Below are positions 1 to 8,027 of a DNA stretch of 64,000 nt, piece after piece. Below the pieces are notes generated by a model that was given only the letters and a program-made list of their open reading frames with translations, made no database searches and was not told the origin of the DNA. Numbering within the stretch: position 1 is the stretch's first letter; every line of letters starts with the position of its first letter. This DNA comes from Lewinellaceae bacterium (GTDB lineage: Bacteria; Bacteroidota; Bacteroidia; Chitinophagales; Saprospiraceae), in the NCBI GenBank assembly GCA_020636095.1, contig JACJYN010000004.1, forward strand, positions 434,001-498,000. The letters are read 5' to 3'. Both the position numbers and the translations under genes were made by a program.

Positions 1-1
1 C

Positions 2-517
2 GGCGAGTACCAGGGTTATATCAACGTTCCGGCATCTACCTACACGCTGAATGTCACTCCGGGTAATGACAACAGCAACGTCGTTCGCGCCTACGACGCC
101 GATATTTCCGGGCTGAACGGCGGTGCAGCTACCGTATTCGCTTCCGGTTTCCTCGGCAGTGAAGAGCCGGAAGATGAGTTTGGAGTATGGGTGGCCTTGC
201 CCGATGGGCAGACGTTCCCGCTCACTGAAATTGTGAGTACTCAGGAGGTAGCGGATAGAATACCCGCTTTCCAACTGGCGCCCAACCCGGTACGCACCAC
301 TGCCCAGGTGCAGTACACCCTGAGTGAAGACACGGACATCACCATCGCTATTCAGAATGCCGGCGGGCAAACCATCCGTTCCATTTACCTCGGCCGGCAG
401 CCGGCAGGGGAGCACAGCCGCACCCTGGAGGCAGGCGGGCTGCCGCAGGGAATGTATACCTACAGCCTGGTTACTCCGGTAGGCGTACTGGCACAGCGCT
501 TTGTAGTCGTAAAATAG
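2..517 (+). CDS. DUF4397 domain protein with T9SS sorting domain (3' part)
   Basis: The window opens inside this gene; the reading frame is open from base 2 with no start visible. The first ~60 codons match the repeat pattern of DUF4397 proteins (INVPASTYTLNVTPG, then a YDADISGL segment and FASGFL), and the frame ends with a type IX secretion C-terminal sorting domain (APNPVRTTAQVQYTL, then a GMYTYSL beta-strand and a basic end). The product is therefore inferred to be exported through the outer membrane by T9SS and anchored or released at the cell surface. Its ligand or role is unknown. An intrinsic terminator follows at 556-588. The family call is from motif memory; the N-terminal part lies outside the window. 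Confidence 0.85.
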   Translation, partial: GEYQGYINVPASTYTLNVTPGNDNSNVVRAYDADISGLNGGAATVFASGFLGSEEPEDEFGVWVALPDGQTFPLTEIVSTQEVADRIPAFQLAPNPVRTTAQVQYTLSEDTDITIAIQNAGGQTIRSIYLGRQPAGEHSRTLEAGGLPQGMYTYSLVTPVGVLAQRFVVVK

Positions 518-555
518 GGAAGTTTTTCGTTTATAAGTTTAGGTGATTTTAAAAG

Positions 556-588
556 AAGTGCACCGGTTTCAGCCGGTGCACTTTCTTT
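556..588 (+). terminator. Intrinsic terminator after the DUF4397/T9SS gene
   Basis: A perfect 11-bp stem (556-566 with 573-583) closes a 6-nt loop and is followed by TTCTTT. It lies 39 bases after the stop codon of the upstream gene, as expected for a rho-independent terminator. Confidence 0.8.
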
Positions 589-596
589 GTGTGCCA

Positions 597-750
597 AGCA
601 CGCTATGGGGCCGGAGAAAAATAAGTTCCCCGTTTCAGGCCAGAGATTTTGTCGCTGGACAACCTGCTCGCCGTAAGGCAGGCAGGGATCGGCATCAAAT
701 GGGGAAGTTATTCTTCGCCGGGCCCTATGCGTGTTTAGGTTTATATGAAT
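597..750. repeat. Long imperfect palindrome (element A)
   Basis: The segment around 604-636 (GGAGAAAAATAAGTTCCCC core) is mirrored as its reverse complement around 697-728 (GGGGAAGTTATTCTTCGCC core), and pairing continues outwards through CACGC-TA(T)GGG on both sides. The centre near 664-690 is a second, tight palindrome of CCTGC/GGCAGG type. The total is about 150 bp, it is non-coding, and it sits between a terminator and a minus-strand gene. It resembles a MITE-like or REP-like hairpin element. No transposase is nearby. Confidence 0.6.
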
Positions 751-764
751 AGTTACAGTGCTTT

Positions 765-1250
765 TTAAAAAAGCACCCTGCTCACCGCATAATAAATAGC
801 CATCAGGGCCGAAAAAACGGCGCTGGCAAAAAAACGCCACCGCAGGCCGATCACATTCTGGATGACGTAATTGCCCAGCAACGATAGAGGGACATTCACC
901 AGAAAGGAATAAAGGGCGATGCGCATCAATCCCCAGCCAACCTGGCCGGCCTGGCCGGAAAACAATTCAATAAAAAAGAGGTGGCGGGCGATCCAGATAG
1001 GGTTGAAATAGAGGATCGCCAGGGCCGTTTTGTAAAGAGGAACCCAGCGCCCCCGCCCGCCCTTTGCCTTCTTTTCTATCCATTGGAAATAGTTGGGGAT
1101 TTCGAACGCATAAAAAGTGGCGCCCACCAGGGCCAGCCCCAGCAGCCGGCTCCACTGGAATTCCTGTAGCAGGAGCGCAGCAATACTATCTCCACTGGTA
1201 TAAATGATGGCGCCGCGTAGGATGTTCGGCCAGGAATATTCCCATTTCAA
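765..1250 (-). CDS. Small integral membrane protein, unknown function
   Basis: The product is 161 residues and dominated by hydrophobic segments (about four predicted membrane helices, near residues 15-50, 75-95, 108-130 and 138-158), with a basic loop after the second. The general pattern (short N-terminus, GD motif in helix 1, Asn-Pro in mid protein, conserved NxxxQ-like NYVIQN near residue 125) is loosely like Mpv17/PMP22-type membrane proteins, but I do not regard this as established. The gene stands alone, divergent from the PBP1A gene and separated from the upstream T9SS gene by element A. No signal peptide cleavage site is evident. Confidence 0.6.
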   Translation of the reverse strand: MKWEYSWPNILRGAIIYTSGDSIAALLLQEFQWSRLLGLALVGATFYAFEIPNYFQWIEKKAKGGRGRWVPLYKTALAILYFNPIWIARHLFFIELFSGQAGQVGWGLMRIALYSFLVNVPLSLLGNYVIQNVIGLRWRFFASAVFSALMAIYYAVSRVLF

Positions 1251-1345
1251 ATGGTTGCGCTTTTTTCTATAAAGGTATCATTCGAAGGCCATTGATAAAA
1301 TATTAAACCAACTCTTATCCGGGAGTCTTGCTAATTATTTAGAAA

Positions 1346-3802
1346 TTGTCCGAAGTTTGTGAGACAAAACTCCAGACCCTGCGTTTAAAGCGTATGCGAG
1401 AGAAAATACGATCATTACTGGGGCCGGTGCTGAACCGTTGGCGTTCCTTTGCTCAAAGCTGGCCACGCCTTTCGAGGATAGTCAAATGGATGGGGATAGG
1501 CGCCGTTGCCAGCCTGGCGCTGCTGTTGCTGTCGTGGGCGGCCATTTTGTTGACCGTACCCTCTGTACGGGAGCTACAGCAGGTTCGTACCCAGATCGCT
1601 TCCGATATTTTTACTTCCGATAGCCTGCTGTTGGGCCGCTACTACAACGAATACCGTACGGTGGTGCCCGTGGAGGAGATTCCCCAGCACGTTCTGAATG
1701 CTTTGGTGGCCACTGAAGACGAACGCTTTTTTCAACACGAAGGCATCGACTACCGCAGTTGGGCCCGCGTGTTGGTCAAAACGGTCCTGCAGGGGGATGA
1801 GTCAGGCGGCGGGGGCAGCACCATCAGCCAGCAGCTGGCGAAAAACCTGTTCCCAAGAAGGGATTTTGCTATTTTGCCCTTACTGGTCAACAAGTTGCGG
1901 GAGATAGCCATTGCCCGCCGCCTGGAGCGGGCCTATTCGAAAAAAGAACTGCTTGGGCTTTATCTGAATACGGTCCCTTTCCCGGAAAATGTCTTCGGGT
2001 TAGATGTGGCGGCCCGCCGTTTTTTCAATAAGCCAACAGTGGATTTGTTGGTCGAGGAAGGGGCGGCTCTCGTGGGTACCCTAAAGGCTACGACTTATTA
2101 TAACCCTGCCCGTTATCCGGAGCGAGCACAGCAACGGCGCAATGTAGTACTCGGCCAGATGGTCCGCAATGGCTATATCGAACCGGCCGCCGGCGATTCC
2201 CTGCAGGCTTTGCCGCTTGCCCTGGATTACAACCCGGTCGTGCGCAACGAAGATATTGCGCCCTATTTCCTGGCTCATGTCCGCAAAGAACTGGAACGCT
2301 TGCTGGCGGATATCCGCCAACCCAATGGAGATCCGTACAACCTGTATACGGACGGCCTCAAAGTCTACACCAGCCTGAACAGCAAGATGCAGCGCATCGC
2401 CGAATCGGCGGTAGAGGAGCACCTCACCGAAATGCAGGGCCGCTTCGACGAACACTGGCAGGGCCGAACCGCCCCCTGGATGGACGTCCGCACTGTAGAA
2501 CGCGCCATGAAGCAGTCGCGCCGCTACCAACGCCTGGCCGCACAGGGCCTTACCGAAGCGCAGATTCGCCAGGCATTTGAGCAACCGGATTCCATGACCG
2601 TTTTTACCTGGGCCGGGCCCCGGCGGGCCTGGATGAGCCCTTTGGATAGCCTGCGCCACCAACTGGGGCTGCTACAGGTGGGCTTCATCGCTCTGGAGCC
2701 TTATACCGGCTATGTGCGAGCCTGGGTCGGAGGTATCGACTATGGTTTTTTCCAGTATGACCACGTGACTTCCCACCGCCAGGCCGGCTCTGTGTTCAAA
2801 CCGGTGGTCTACACCCAGGCACTGCGCAGTGGCATCGAACCCTGCGAACAGATTCCCAATGAACTGGCCGTCTACCACGAATACGCCGAAGGCGACTGGG
2901 CCGTCAAAGATTGGCGCCGTGATGATCCCGAACCTCACTTTACGCTCGATGGAAAAGATGAGGACGACTGGATTCCGCAAAATGCCGATGGGGTCTACGG
3001 AGGCTCTTACAGCCTGGAAGGCGCGCTGGTCAATTCCGTCAATACGGTAACCGTAAAGCTCATCATGCAGATGGGGGTGGAGCCGGTCATACAGTTGGCA
3101 AAAGAGATGGGCATCACCAGTGAAATACCCACGGAGCCTTCTATCGCCCTGGGAACGGCGGAGGTCTCTCTCTATGATATGTCTTCTGTATTCGCCACTC
3201 TGGCCAGCCAGGGCCAACAGGTGCGCCCTCAGGTGATCCGCCGCATTGAAACCCACGATGGAACGGTATTGGCGGATTTTGAGCATGGCGCCCGAAAGCA
3301 AGTCGTCGATTCCGCCCGGGCCGCCCTGATGACCCGCATGCTGGAATCGGTTGCCACCGTTGGTACGGCCAGCCGGCTGCGCTGGCGCTACGGCCTTTAC
3401 AATGTGCCATTGGCTGGCAAGACGGGCACTTCCCAGAACCACGCCGATGGCTGGTTTATCGGATACACGCCCAACCTGGTGGTCGGCGCCTGGGTAGGCG
3501 GTGATTCACCTCTGGTGCGCTTTCGGAATTTCGAATACGGACAGGGCGCCGCCACCGCCCTTCCGGTGTGTGCGATATTTCTGCGGCAGGCGCTCAAAGA
3601 ACCAGGCCTGGAAGCATGGCAGGGGGGGGCGTTCCCCAAATTGCCACCCGAAGAACTCCGCCGGCTGGATTGCCCGTTGCGCATCAAATCGCCGGAAGAG
3701 CTGCTTCGCGATTCCCTGATGGCGGATTCCCTTTTCAGGGATTCTCTGCTCCTGGCAGATTCCCTGCTGCTGGATACGCCTGTTTTGCAGCCGGTTGAGT
3801 AA
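1346..3802 (+). CDS. Penicillin-binding protein 1A (bifunctional transglycosylase/transpeptidase)
   Basis: This class A PBP polymerises lipid II into glycan strands and cross-links the stem peptides in the periplasm. It has an N-terminal cytoplasmic tail, one membrane anchor (about residues 47-70), a GT51 domain with the catalytic EDERFF motif (124-129) and GGSTISQQLAKN (about 155-166), then a transpeptidase domain with SVFK (Ser482/Lys485), SVN (Ser564-Asn566) and KTGT (Lys692). All catalytic motifs are intact. The C-terminus carries a run of DSLL/DSLM-type repeats (about 785-812). The frame begins at a TTG; an in-frame ATG at 1394 (residue 17) is an equally plausible start. Downstream lies only a CT-rich minisatellite, then convergent lpxB. 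Confidence 0.95.
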   Translation: MSEVCETKLQTLRLKRMREKIRSLLGPVLNRWRSFAQSWPRLSRIVKWMGIGAVASLALLLLSWAAILLTVPSVRELQQVRTQIASDIFTSDSLLLGRYYNEYRTVVPVEEIPQHVLNALVATEDERFFQHEGIDYRSWARVLVKTVLQGDESGGGGSTISQQLAKNLFPRRDFAILPLLVNKLREIAIARRLERAYSKKELLGLYLNTVPFPENVFGLDVAARRFFNKPTVDLLVEEGAALVGTLKATTYYNPARYPERAQQRRNVVLGQMVRNGYIEPAAGDSLQALPLALDYNPVVRNEDIAPYFLAHVRKELERLLADIRQPNGDPYNLYTDGLKVYTSLNSKMQRIAESAVEEHLTEMQGRFDEHWQGRTAPWMDVRTVERAMKQSRRYQRLAAQGLTEAQIRQAFEQPDSMTVFTWAGPRRAWMSPLDSLRHQLGLLQVGFIALEPYTGYVRAWVGGIDYGFFQYDHVTSHRQAGSVFKPVVYTQALRSGIEPCEQIPNELAVYHEYAEGDWAVKDWRRDDPEPHFTLDGKDEDDWIPQNADGVYGGSYSLEGALVNSVNTVTVKLIMQMGVEPVIQLAKEMGITSEIPTEPSIALGTAEVSLYDMSSVFATLASQGQQVRPQVIRRIETHDGTVLADFEHGARKQVVDSARAALMTRMLESVATVGTASRLRWRYGLYNVPLAGKTGTSQNHADGWFIGYTPNLVVGAWVGGDSPLVRFRNFEYGQGAATALPVCAIFLRQALKEPGLEAWQGGAFPKLPPEELRRLDCPLRIKSPEELLRDSLMADSLFRDSLLLADSLLLDTPVLQPVE

Positions 3803-4013
3803 AGGCTCACCTCCTCACTCTCTCACCTTCTCACTTACCCTCTCTTGGGGAGGTGGTGGCTGTCGCCGGAGGGCATCCACAACTCACTCTCTCACTTTCT
3901 CACTTTCTCCCTCACTCTCTCCCTTTCTCCCTCACTCTCTCCCTTTCTCCCTCACTCCCTCACTCACTCTCTCACTTTCTCACTTTCTCACTCACTCTCT
4001 CACTTTCTCTTAA
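3803..4013. repeat. CT-rich minisatellite between convergent PBP1A and lpxB genes
   Basis: The plus strand is built from short variants of CTCACTCTCTC / CACTTTCTCA repeated for about 200 bases, interrupted once near 3843-3885. Translation in any frame gives low-complexity Ser/Leu/Pro peptides, so the small open frames here are not genes. The repeat runs into the 3' end of lpxB, whose last ~13 codons (encoding a Ser-Glu-Arg-Val-Ser-Glu-Lys-like tail) are made of the repeat. Confidence 0.85.
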
Positions 4014-5123
4014 GTACCCCACAATCAACTCCGCCGTCCGGCGCGAAGCTCCCGGTTCGCCCATCCGCTCCCGGATTAACCTATAGCCTTCCAGTATCCG
4101 TTGCCGGTGTTCAGGTTCCAGCAACTTCTTCAGCTCCGCCTTTAGGTTCCGGGCATTGCACTCCTGCTGAATCAGTTCTTTCACCACTTCCTTACCGGCA
4201 ATCAGGTTGGCCAGCGCGATGAATTCCACATCGATCAGGCGGCGGGCAATGAGATATGACAAGCGGCCTCCCCGATAGCATACTACCTGCGGGACGCCAA
4301 ACAGGGCCGTTTCCAGTGTGGCCGTGCCGGAGGTGACCAGTGCGGCTTCGGCGTGGCGGAGCAGGGCATAGGTCCGGTTGTCAACCAGTTTGACGCGCGC
4401 TGTGTCGGGACGGGCCTTATCCACTATCTGACGATAAAAACTTTCGGGCTGAGCCGGCGCCCCGGCAATGACAAACTGGTGTTCCGGAAAATCGGGAACC
4501 ACTTCCAGCATCACCTCCAGCATGCGTTCGATCTCCTGCTTGCGGCTGCCGGGCAACAGGGCTATGATGGGCTGGCTACTCAGTTGGTGTTCCTCCCGGA
4601 AGTTTTCCCGGGCGGGCCGCTCATCGACCACGTCCATCAGGGGATGGCCGACGAAGTCGACTTCATAATCATATTGCTGATAGAAATCTTGCTCAAAAGG
4701 CAGGATGACAAACAGGCGGTCTACGCTGGCCTTGATGCCGTGCACCCGGCTACTGTGCCACGCCCATAATTGGGGGGAGATGTAGTAATATACCTTGAGC
4801 CCCTCTGCCTTGGCCCATTTGGCAATGCGCAGGTTGAAGCCAGGATAGTCGATCAGGATTAAGGCATCGGGCTGGTAGCGGAGGATATCCTGCTTGCAGA
4901 ACTTCATATTACCAAGTATGGTGCGGAGGTTCATCAACACCTCAACAAACCCCATAAAGGCAAGTTCCCGGTAGTGTTTGACGAGTTGGCCGCCGGCTGC
5001 CTCCATGAGGTCTCCTCCCCAGATGCGGCAGTCGGCTTCCGGGTCCGCCTCCCGTAACCCCTTGATGAGGTTGGAACCGTGCAGGTCGCCGGAAGCTTCC
5101 CCGGCGATGATATAGTATTTCAT
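3972..5123 (-). CDS. lpxB: Lipid-A-disaccharide synthase
   Basis: LpxB is the GT19 enzyme that joins UDP-2,3-diacylglucosamine to lipid X to form the lipid A disaccharide at the inner face of the cytoplasmic membrane. The protein is 383 residues, normal for the family. It has the N-terminal AGEASGDLHG motif (7-16), an AFMGFVEV segment (about 55), an ISPQLWAWH segment (about 116-124), an LPGSRKQEI motif (about 190) and a TSGTATLETAL motif (about 265). Its ATG overlaps the stop of the upstream membrane-protein gene by 4 nt (ATGA), so the two are translationally coupled. The C-terminal tail is encoded by the CT-rich minisatellite and is probably not conserved. Confidence 0.96.
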   Translation of the reverse strand: MKYYIIAGEASGDLHGSNLIKGLREADPEADCRIWGGDLMEAAGGQLVKHYRELAFMGFVEVLMNLRTILGNMKFCKQDILRYQPDALILIDYPGFNLRIAKWAKAEGLKVYYYISPQLWAWHSSRVHGIKASVDRLFVILPFEQDFYQQYDYEVDFVGHPLMDVVDERPARENFREEHQLSSQPIIALLPGSRKQEIERMLEVMLEVVPDFPEHQFVIAGAPAQPESFYRQIVDKARPDTARVKLVDNRTYALLRHAEAALVTSGTATLETALFGVPQVVCYRGGRLSYLIARRLIDVEFIALANLIAGKEVVKELIQQECNARNLKAELKKLLEPEHRQRILEGYRLIRERMGEPGASRRTAELIVGYLRESERVSEKVRK

Positions 5124-5419
5124 AGAATGTACTTTCCGAAATAAACCACCCAGACGATGACGTAGAGCACGGTGGCCAGCACCACGCCCCGCATGGAATG
5201 GGTGAACCGCCGCTTCTGGAAGGCGTTTAGGGGGATCAGGTTACAGCAGATGGCGATAATGCCGGTGGTGCGCTCCCGAAACATGGGGGAGAATCCTTTG
5301 GTGCTGACCGTTCCCATCGCTTCAAGTTGATGGTAGAGCAGCATCAGCAGGCCGAATACCAGCAAGGGGATAATGATCCCGAAGGCCAGTCCAATTGGTA
5401 TGGAGTTTTTATTGAGCAT
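5120..5419 (-). CDS. Small membrane protein coupled to lpxB
   Basis: The product is 99 residues with three hydrophobic segments (about 8-29, 50-66 and 78-98) joined by short basic loops (ERTTG, FQKRRFTHS). I do not recognise a named family. It is the first gene of a two-gene unit with lpxB, overlapping it by 4 nt, which suggests a role at the membrane near lipid A synthesis, but this is inferred from context only. The ATG at 5419 is the only reasonable start. Confidence 0.75.
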   Translation of the reverse strand: MLNKNSIPIGLAFGIIIPLLVFGLLMLLYHQLEAMGTVSTKGFSPMFRERTTGIIAICCNLIPLNAFQKRRFTHSMRGVVLATVLYVIVWVVYFGKYIL

Positions 5420-5573
5420 TTTATTGTTTTATGGTAAAGGGTAAATTTAGAAGAATAGCCGGAAATTGGCCGTCCTGACAACGGGTATTTCGAAAATATG
5501 TTAAAAACAATACCGCACCCAACACCTCTGCATCTTTTTGCGTCCTTACTACAAACGACTAAACCCTATTACT

Positions 5574-6218
5574 ATGCGCGCCCTCTTTACCCTCTTATTT
5601 TTTTGCGGGGCCAGTTCCCTTTTCAGCCAGGAGTCACTTTGGCTAGGTGAGGCTTCCGGCAGAGAACTTGGGCTGAACATTACCGCTACCCTGGCTGGTT
5701 TTTTCAACAACGGCGGGCAGGGGCTGCCTGCCGACCCCTATCTGTTCAGCCTGAAGTTCAGCCGCGCCAACCGGGCCATCCGGTTGGGCATCGGCGGCCG
5801 TTTTCAACGGCGCACAGAATTCCTCTCCATTGGGGAACGGACCGCTATCAACCAGCAACTGGAATTGCGCGGTGGGTACGAGTGGCGCCAGTCTTTCGGC
5901 GACCGGTTTACATTGTTCTGGGGGGTTGACCTGGCGGGGCGCTACCGAAACGAATCGGTTCGCCTGTCCAGTTTTCCCAATGATATTACCGTTAGCTCAC
6001 GGGAACTTGGGGTGGGAGGAGGGCCGTGCCTGGGCATGCTGTTCCATTTGAGCCCGAGGGTGAGTTTTTCCACCGAATCTTACCTCTACGCCTACTATGT
6101 ATCCGGCCGGCAAGAAGATCCGGCAAGCGACCCCTTTCAGCCAACCATTACCAGGTCTGAAGGGATAGACATTTCGCCGGTATTGCCCAGTTCGCTGTAC
6201 GTCATCTTCAAATTTTAA
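5574..6218 (+). CDS. Probable outer-membrane beta-barrel protein
   Basis: The ATG at 5574 starts a clear signal peptide (MRALFTLLFFCGASSLFSQ), so I prefer it to a TTG 36 bases upstream. The mature part (~195 residues) alternates polar and hydrophobic residues in strand-length runs and ends in ...LYVIFKF with a C-terminal Phe, typical of outer-membrane barrels. Nothing identifies a ligand. It is followed after 4 bases by a gene of the same size and style (6223-6810); the two probably form an operon and may be paralogues. Confidence 0.7.
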   Translation: MRALFTLLFFCGASSLFSQESLWLGEASGRELGLNITATLAGFFNNGGQGLPADPYLFSLKFSRANRAIRLGIGGRFQRRTEFLSIGERTAINQQLELRGGYEWRQSFGDRFTLFWGVDLAGRYRNESVRLSSFPNDITVSSRELGVGGGPCLGMLFHLSPRVSFSTESYLYAYYVSGRQEDPASDPFQPTITRSEGIDISPVLPSSLYVIFKF

Positions 6219-6222
6219 ACCT

Positions 6223-6810
6223 ATGCCCAAGCGCTATTTTCTTTTTATATCCTTCGTGTTGCCTGGTTTTTTGTTGTTTGGCCAGGGAGCGCCGGGCCGG
6301 CAACCCGAAGGGCGCGCCCATTCCGCGGGGCTAAACGCCTCTCCATTGTTGGTGCAGTTGATTCCCTTCAACCGGAGTAACCCTAAAGTGTTGGGGCCCT
6401 ACTTCATTACCTACCGGGTATATACTAATAAGAACCGGGCTTTCCGCCTGGCCCTGGGCTGGGATGTAGACGCGAGCTTTTCCGCCGATGAGGCCCAAAG
6501 CCATTTCAATTTCAGAATGGGTGTAGAGCGGCGCCGGAAGATCGCCGAACGCTGGTCTTATTCCATGGGCTGGGACGTGGCGGTATCGGCCGGTGATTTC
6601 AACCTGCCGGGAGAAAAGGAAGTGGATTCCGGCTTCATCGGCCTGGGGCCTACCTGGGGATTCGAGTTTTTTCTCAACCGGTCGGTAAGCCTATCTACGG
6701 AAGTATCCCTTTGGGGGGGGATCGACCTCAATGAAGGGATTCCCCGCCTCCAGGTCGTGCCGCCGGTGGCGCTGTTCCTCAATGTATGGCGGCCAAGGAA
6801 AAAAAAGTAA
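6223..6810 (+). CDS. Probable outer-membrane beta-barrel protein
   Basis: The product is 195 residues with a signal peptide (MPKRYFLFISFVLPGFLLFG, cleavage near residue 21). Amphipathic strands follow, including a GVERRRKIAERWSYSMGWDV segment like the ELRGGYEWRQSFGDRFTLFW segment of the preceding gene. The similarity in length, position of Arg-rich turns and GxGPxxG motifs (GLGPTWGFEFFL here, GVGGGPCLGMLF there) suggests a tandem duplication. No known family was recognised. It lies just upstream of the cytochrome c peroxidase gene and may be co-transcribed with it (gap 21 nt). Confidence 0.65.
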   Translation: MPKRYFLFISFVLPGFLLFGQGAPGRQPEGRAHSAGLNASPLLVQLIPFNRSNPKVLGPYFITYRVYTNKNRAFRLALGWDVDASFSADEAQSHFNFRMGVERRRKIAERWSYSMGWDVAVSAGDFNLPGEKEVDSGFIGLGPTWGFEFFLNRSVSLSTEVSLWGGIDLNEGIPRLQVVPPVALFLNVWRPRKKK

Positions 6811-6831
6811 CAACTTATTCTATCACCTTTA

Positions 6832-8019
6832 ATGCCTTTGATGATGAAAAACGCACTTAACCTATTCCGTTGGCCCCTGCTCTGCCTGTTGGCGGTACTG
6901 GCGGCATGTGAACTTTCTAATGAAAAGCCTCCGGAATTGGACGCACCCGTCCTGCCGGAAAATGTCTACAATTACAGCAATGTAGATATACCGCCCTTCA
7001 TGGCCGAAGGTTTTAGTAACGGCGGCATAGTCGTTGACAATGGCCAGTTGATCAATCTGGACTTCGCCCCTTCCGGCAATTCCTTTGAGCTGGCTAATAT
7101 AACCGATGCCGGCGCAACCCTCGGCAGGGTTTTGTTCTACGACCGCCAGCTTTCCATAAACAATGCTGTGGCTTGCGGCTCCTGCCACCGTCAGGAGTTT
7201 GCCTTTGCCGATGGTAAAAAGGGCAGTGAAGGCTTTGGTAGTAAAGTGACGCCCCGCAACTCCATGGGCATCGTCAACGTGGCGATGAACAACAACCTGT
7301 TTTGGGATTCCCGCATTGCCTCACTGCGGCTGATGGTCACTCAGCCGGTGCAAAACCATATAGAGATGGGCATGGAATCGATGGAAGTACTGTCGGAAAA
7401 ACTGGCGAAAGCCGATTATTATCCTCCGCTTTTCGAGGCCGCCTTCGGCACTCCCGAGGTCACCGAAGGCCGCATTGCCTTGGCCCTCACCCAGTTCCTC
7501 AGCTCCATGATCACCGCCAACAGTAAATTTGACCATGGCCAGGAAAATAATTTTGCTGCCTTTTCCGAGCTGGAAAAAATGGGGCAGGGGCTTTTCTTCA
7601 GCGAGCGGGCGCAGTGCTCTTCCTGCCATAGCGGCCCGAATTTCAGCGCTCCGGATGCTCCGGGCGGCCCCTATGGCGGCTCTGATGTGCGGGGTACGGC
7701 CAACATCGGCCTGGACCTCGTGTATCAGGACAATGGAAAAGGAGAAGGCCAGTTTAAGATTCCCAGCCTGCGCAATATAGCGCTCACGGCGCCCTATATG
7801 CACGATGGCCGGTTCAATACCCTGGAGGAGGTAGTAGAACATTACAACAGCGGCATCCAGGCTCACCACAACCTGGACCCCAAATTTATCGGGCCGGACG
7901 GCAACCCCAAGAGGTTAGGGCTCGATGTAATGGAGAAAAGTGCATTGGTGGCTTTCCTCAAAACGCTAACCGACGAGCAACTGGTGCAGGATCCGCGGTT
8001 TTCGGACCCGTTCCGTTAA
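6832..8019 (+). CDS. Di-haem cytochrome c peroxidase (MauG/CcpA family), lipoprotein
   Basis: The product has a lipoprotein signal (LLAVLAAC, Cys near residue 26), so it is expected to be membrane-anchored in the periplasm. Two haem-binding CxxCH motifs are present: CGSCH (about residue 115) and CSSCH (about 263). The surrounding sequence (ATLGRVLFYDRQLS, KVTPRNSMGIVNVAMN, FWDSRI, YMHDGRFNTLEEVVEHY) is characteristic of bacterial di-haem peroxidases that reduce H2O2 with cytochrome c electrons. Related proteins include MauG-type enzymes, so the substrate is uncertain. The start could be 6832 or the ATG-ATG pair at 6841/6844. It is convergent with surE, with 8 bases between them. Confidence 0.93.
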   Translation: MPLMMKNALNLFRWPLLCLLAVLAACELSNEKPPELDAPVLPENVYNYSNVDIPPFMAEGFSNGGIVVDNGQLINLDFAPSGNSFELANITDAGATLGRVLFYDRQLSINNAVACGSCHRQEFAFADGKKGSEGFGSKVTPRNSMGIVNVAMNNNLFWDSRIASLRLMVTQPVQNHIEMGMESMEVLSEKLAKADYYPPLFEAAFGTPEVTEGRIALALTQFLSSMITANSKFDHGQENNFAAFSELEKMGQGLFFSERAQCSSCHSGPNFSAPDAPGGPYGGSDVRGTANIGLDLVYQDNGKGEGQFKIPSLRNIALTAPYMHDGRFNTLEEVVEHYNSGIQAHHNLDPKFIGPDGNPKRLGLDVMEKSALVAFLKTLTDEQLVQDPRFSDPFR

Positions 8020-8027
8020 TAGGGTGG

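Noticed and set aside
3795..4222. Open frames across the CT-rich repeat (Leu/Ser/Pro-rich)
   Set aside because: They are repeat-derived low-complexity translations that overlap lpxB.
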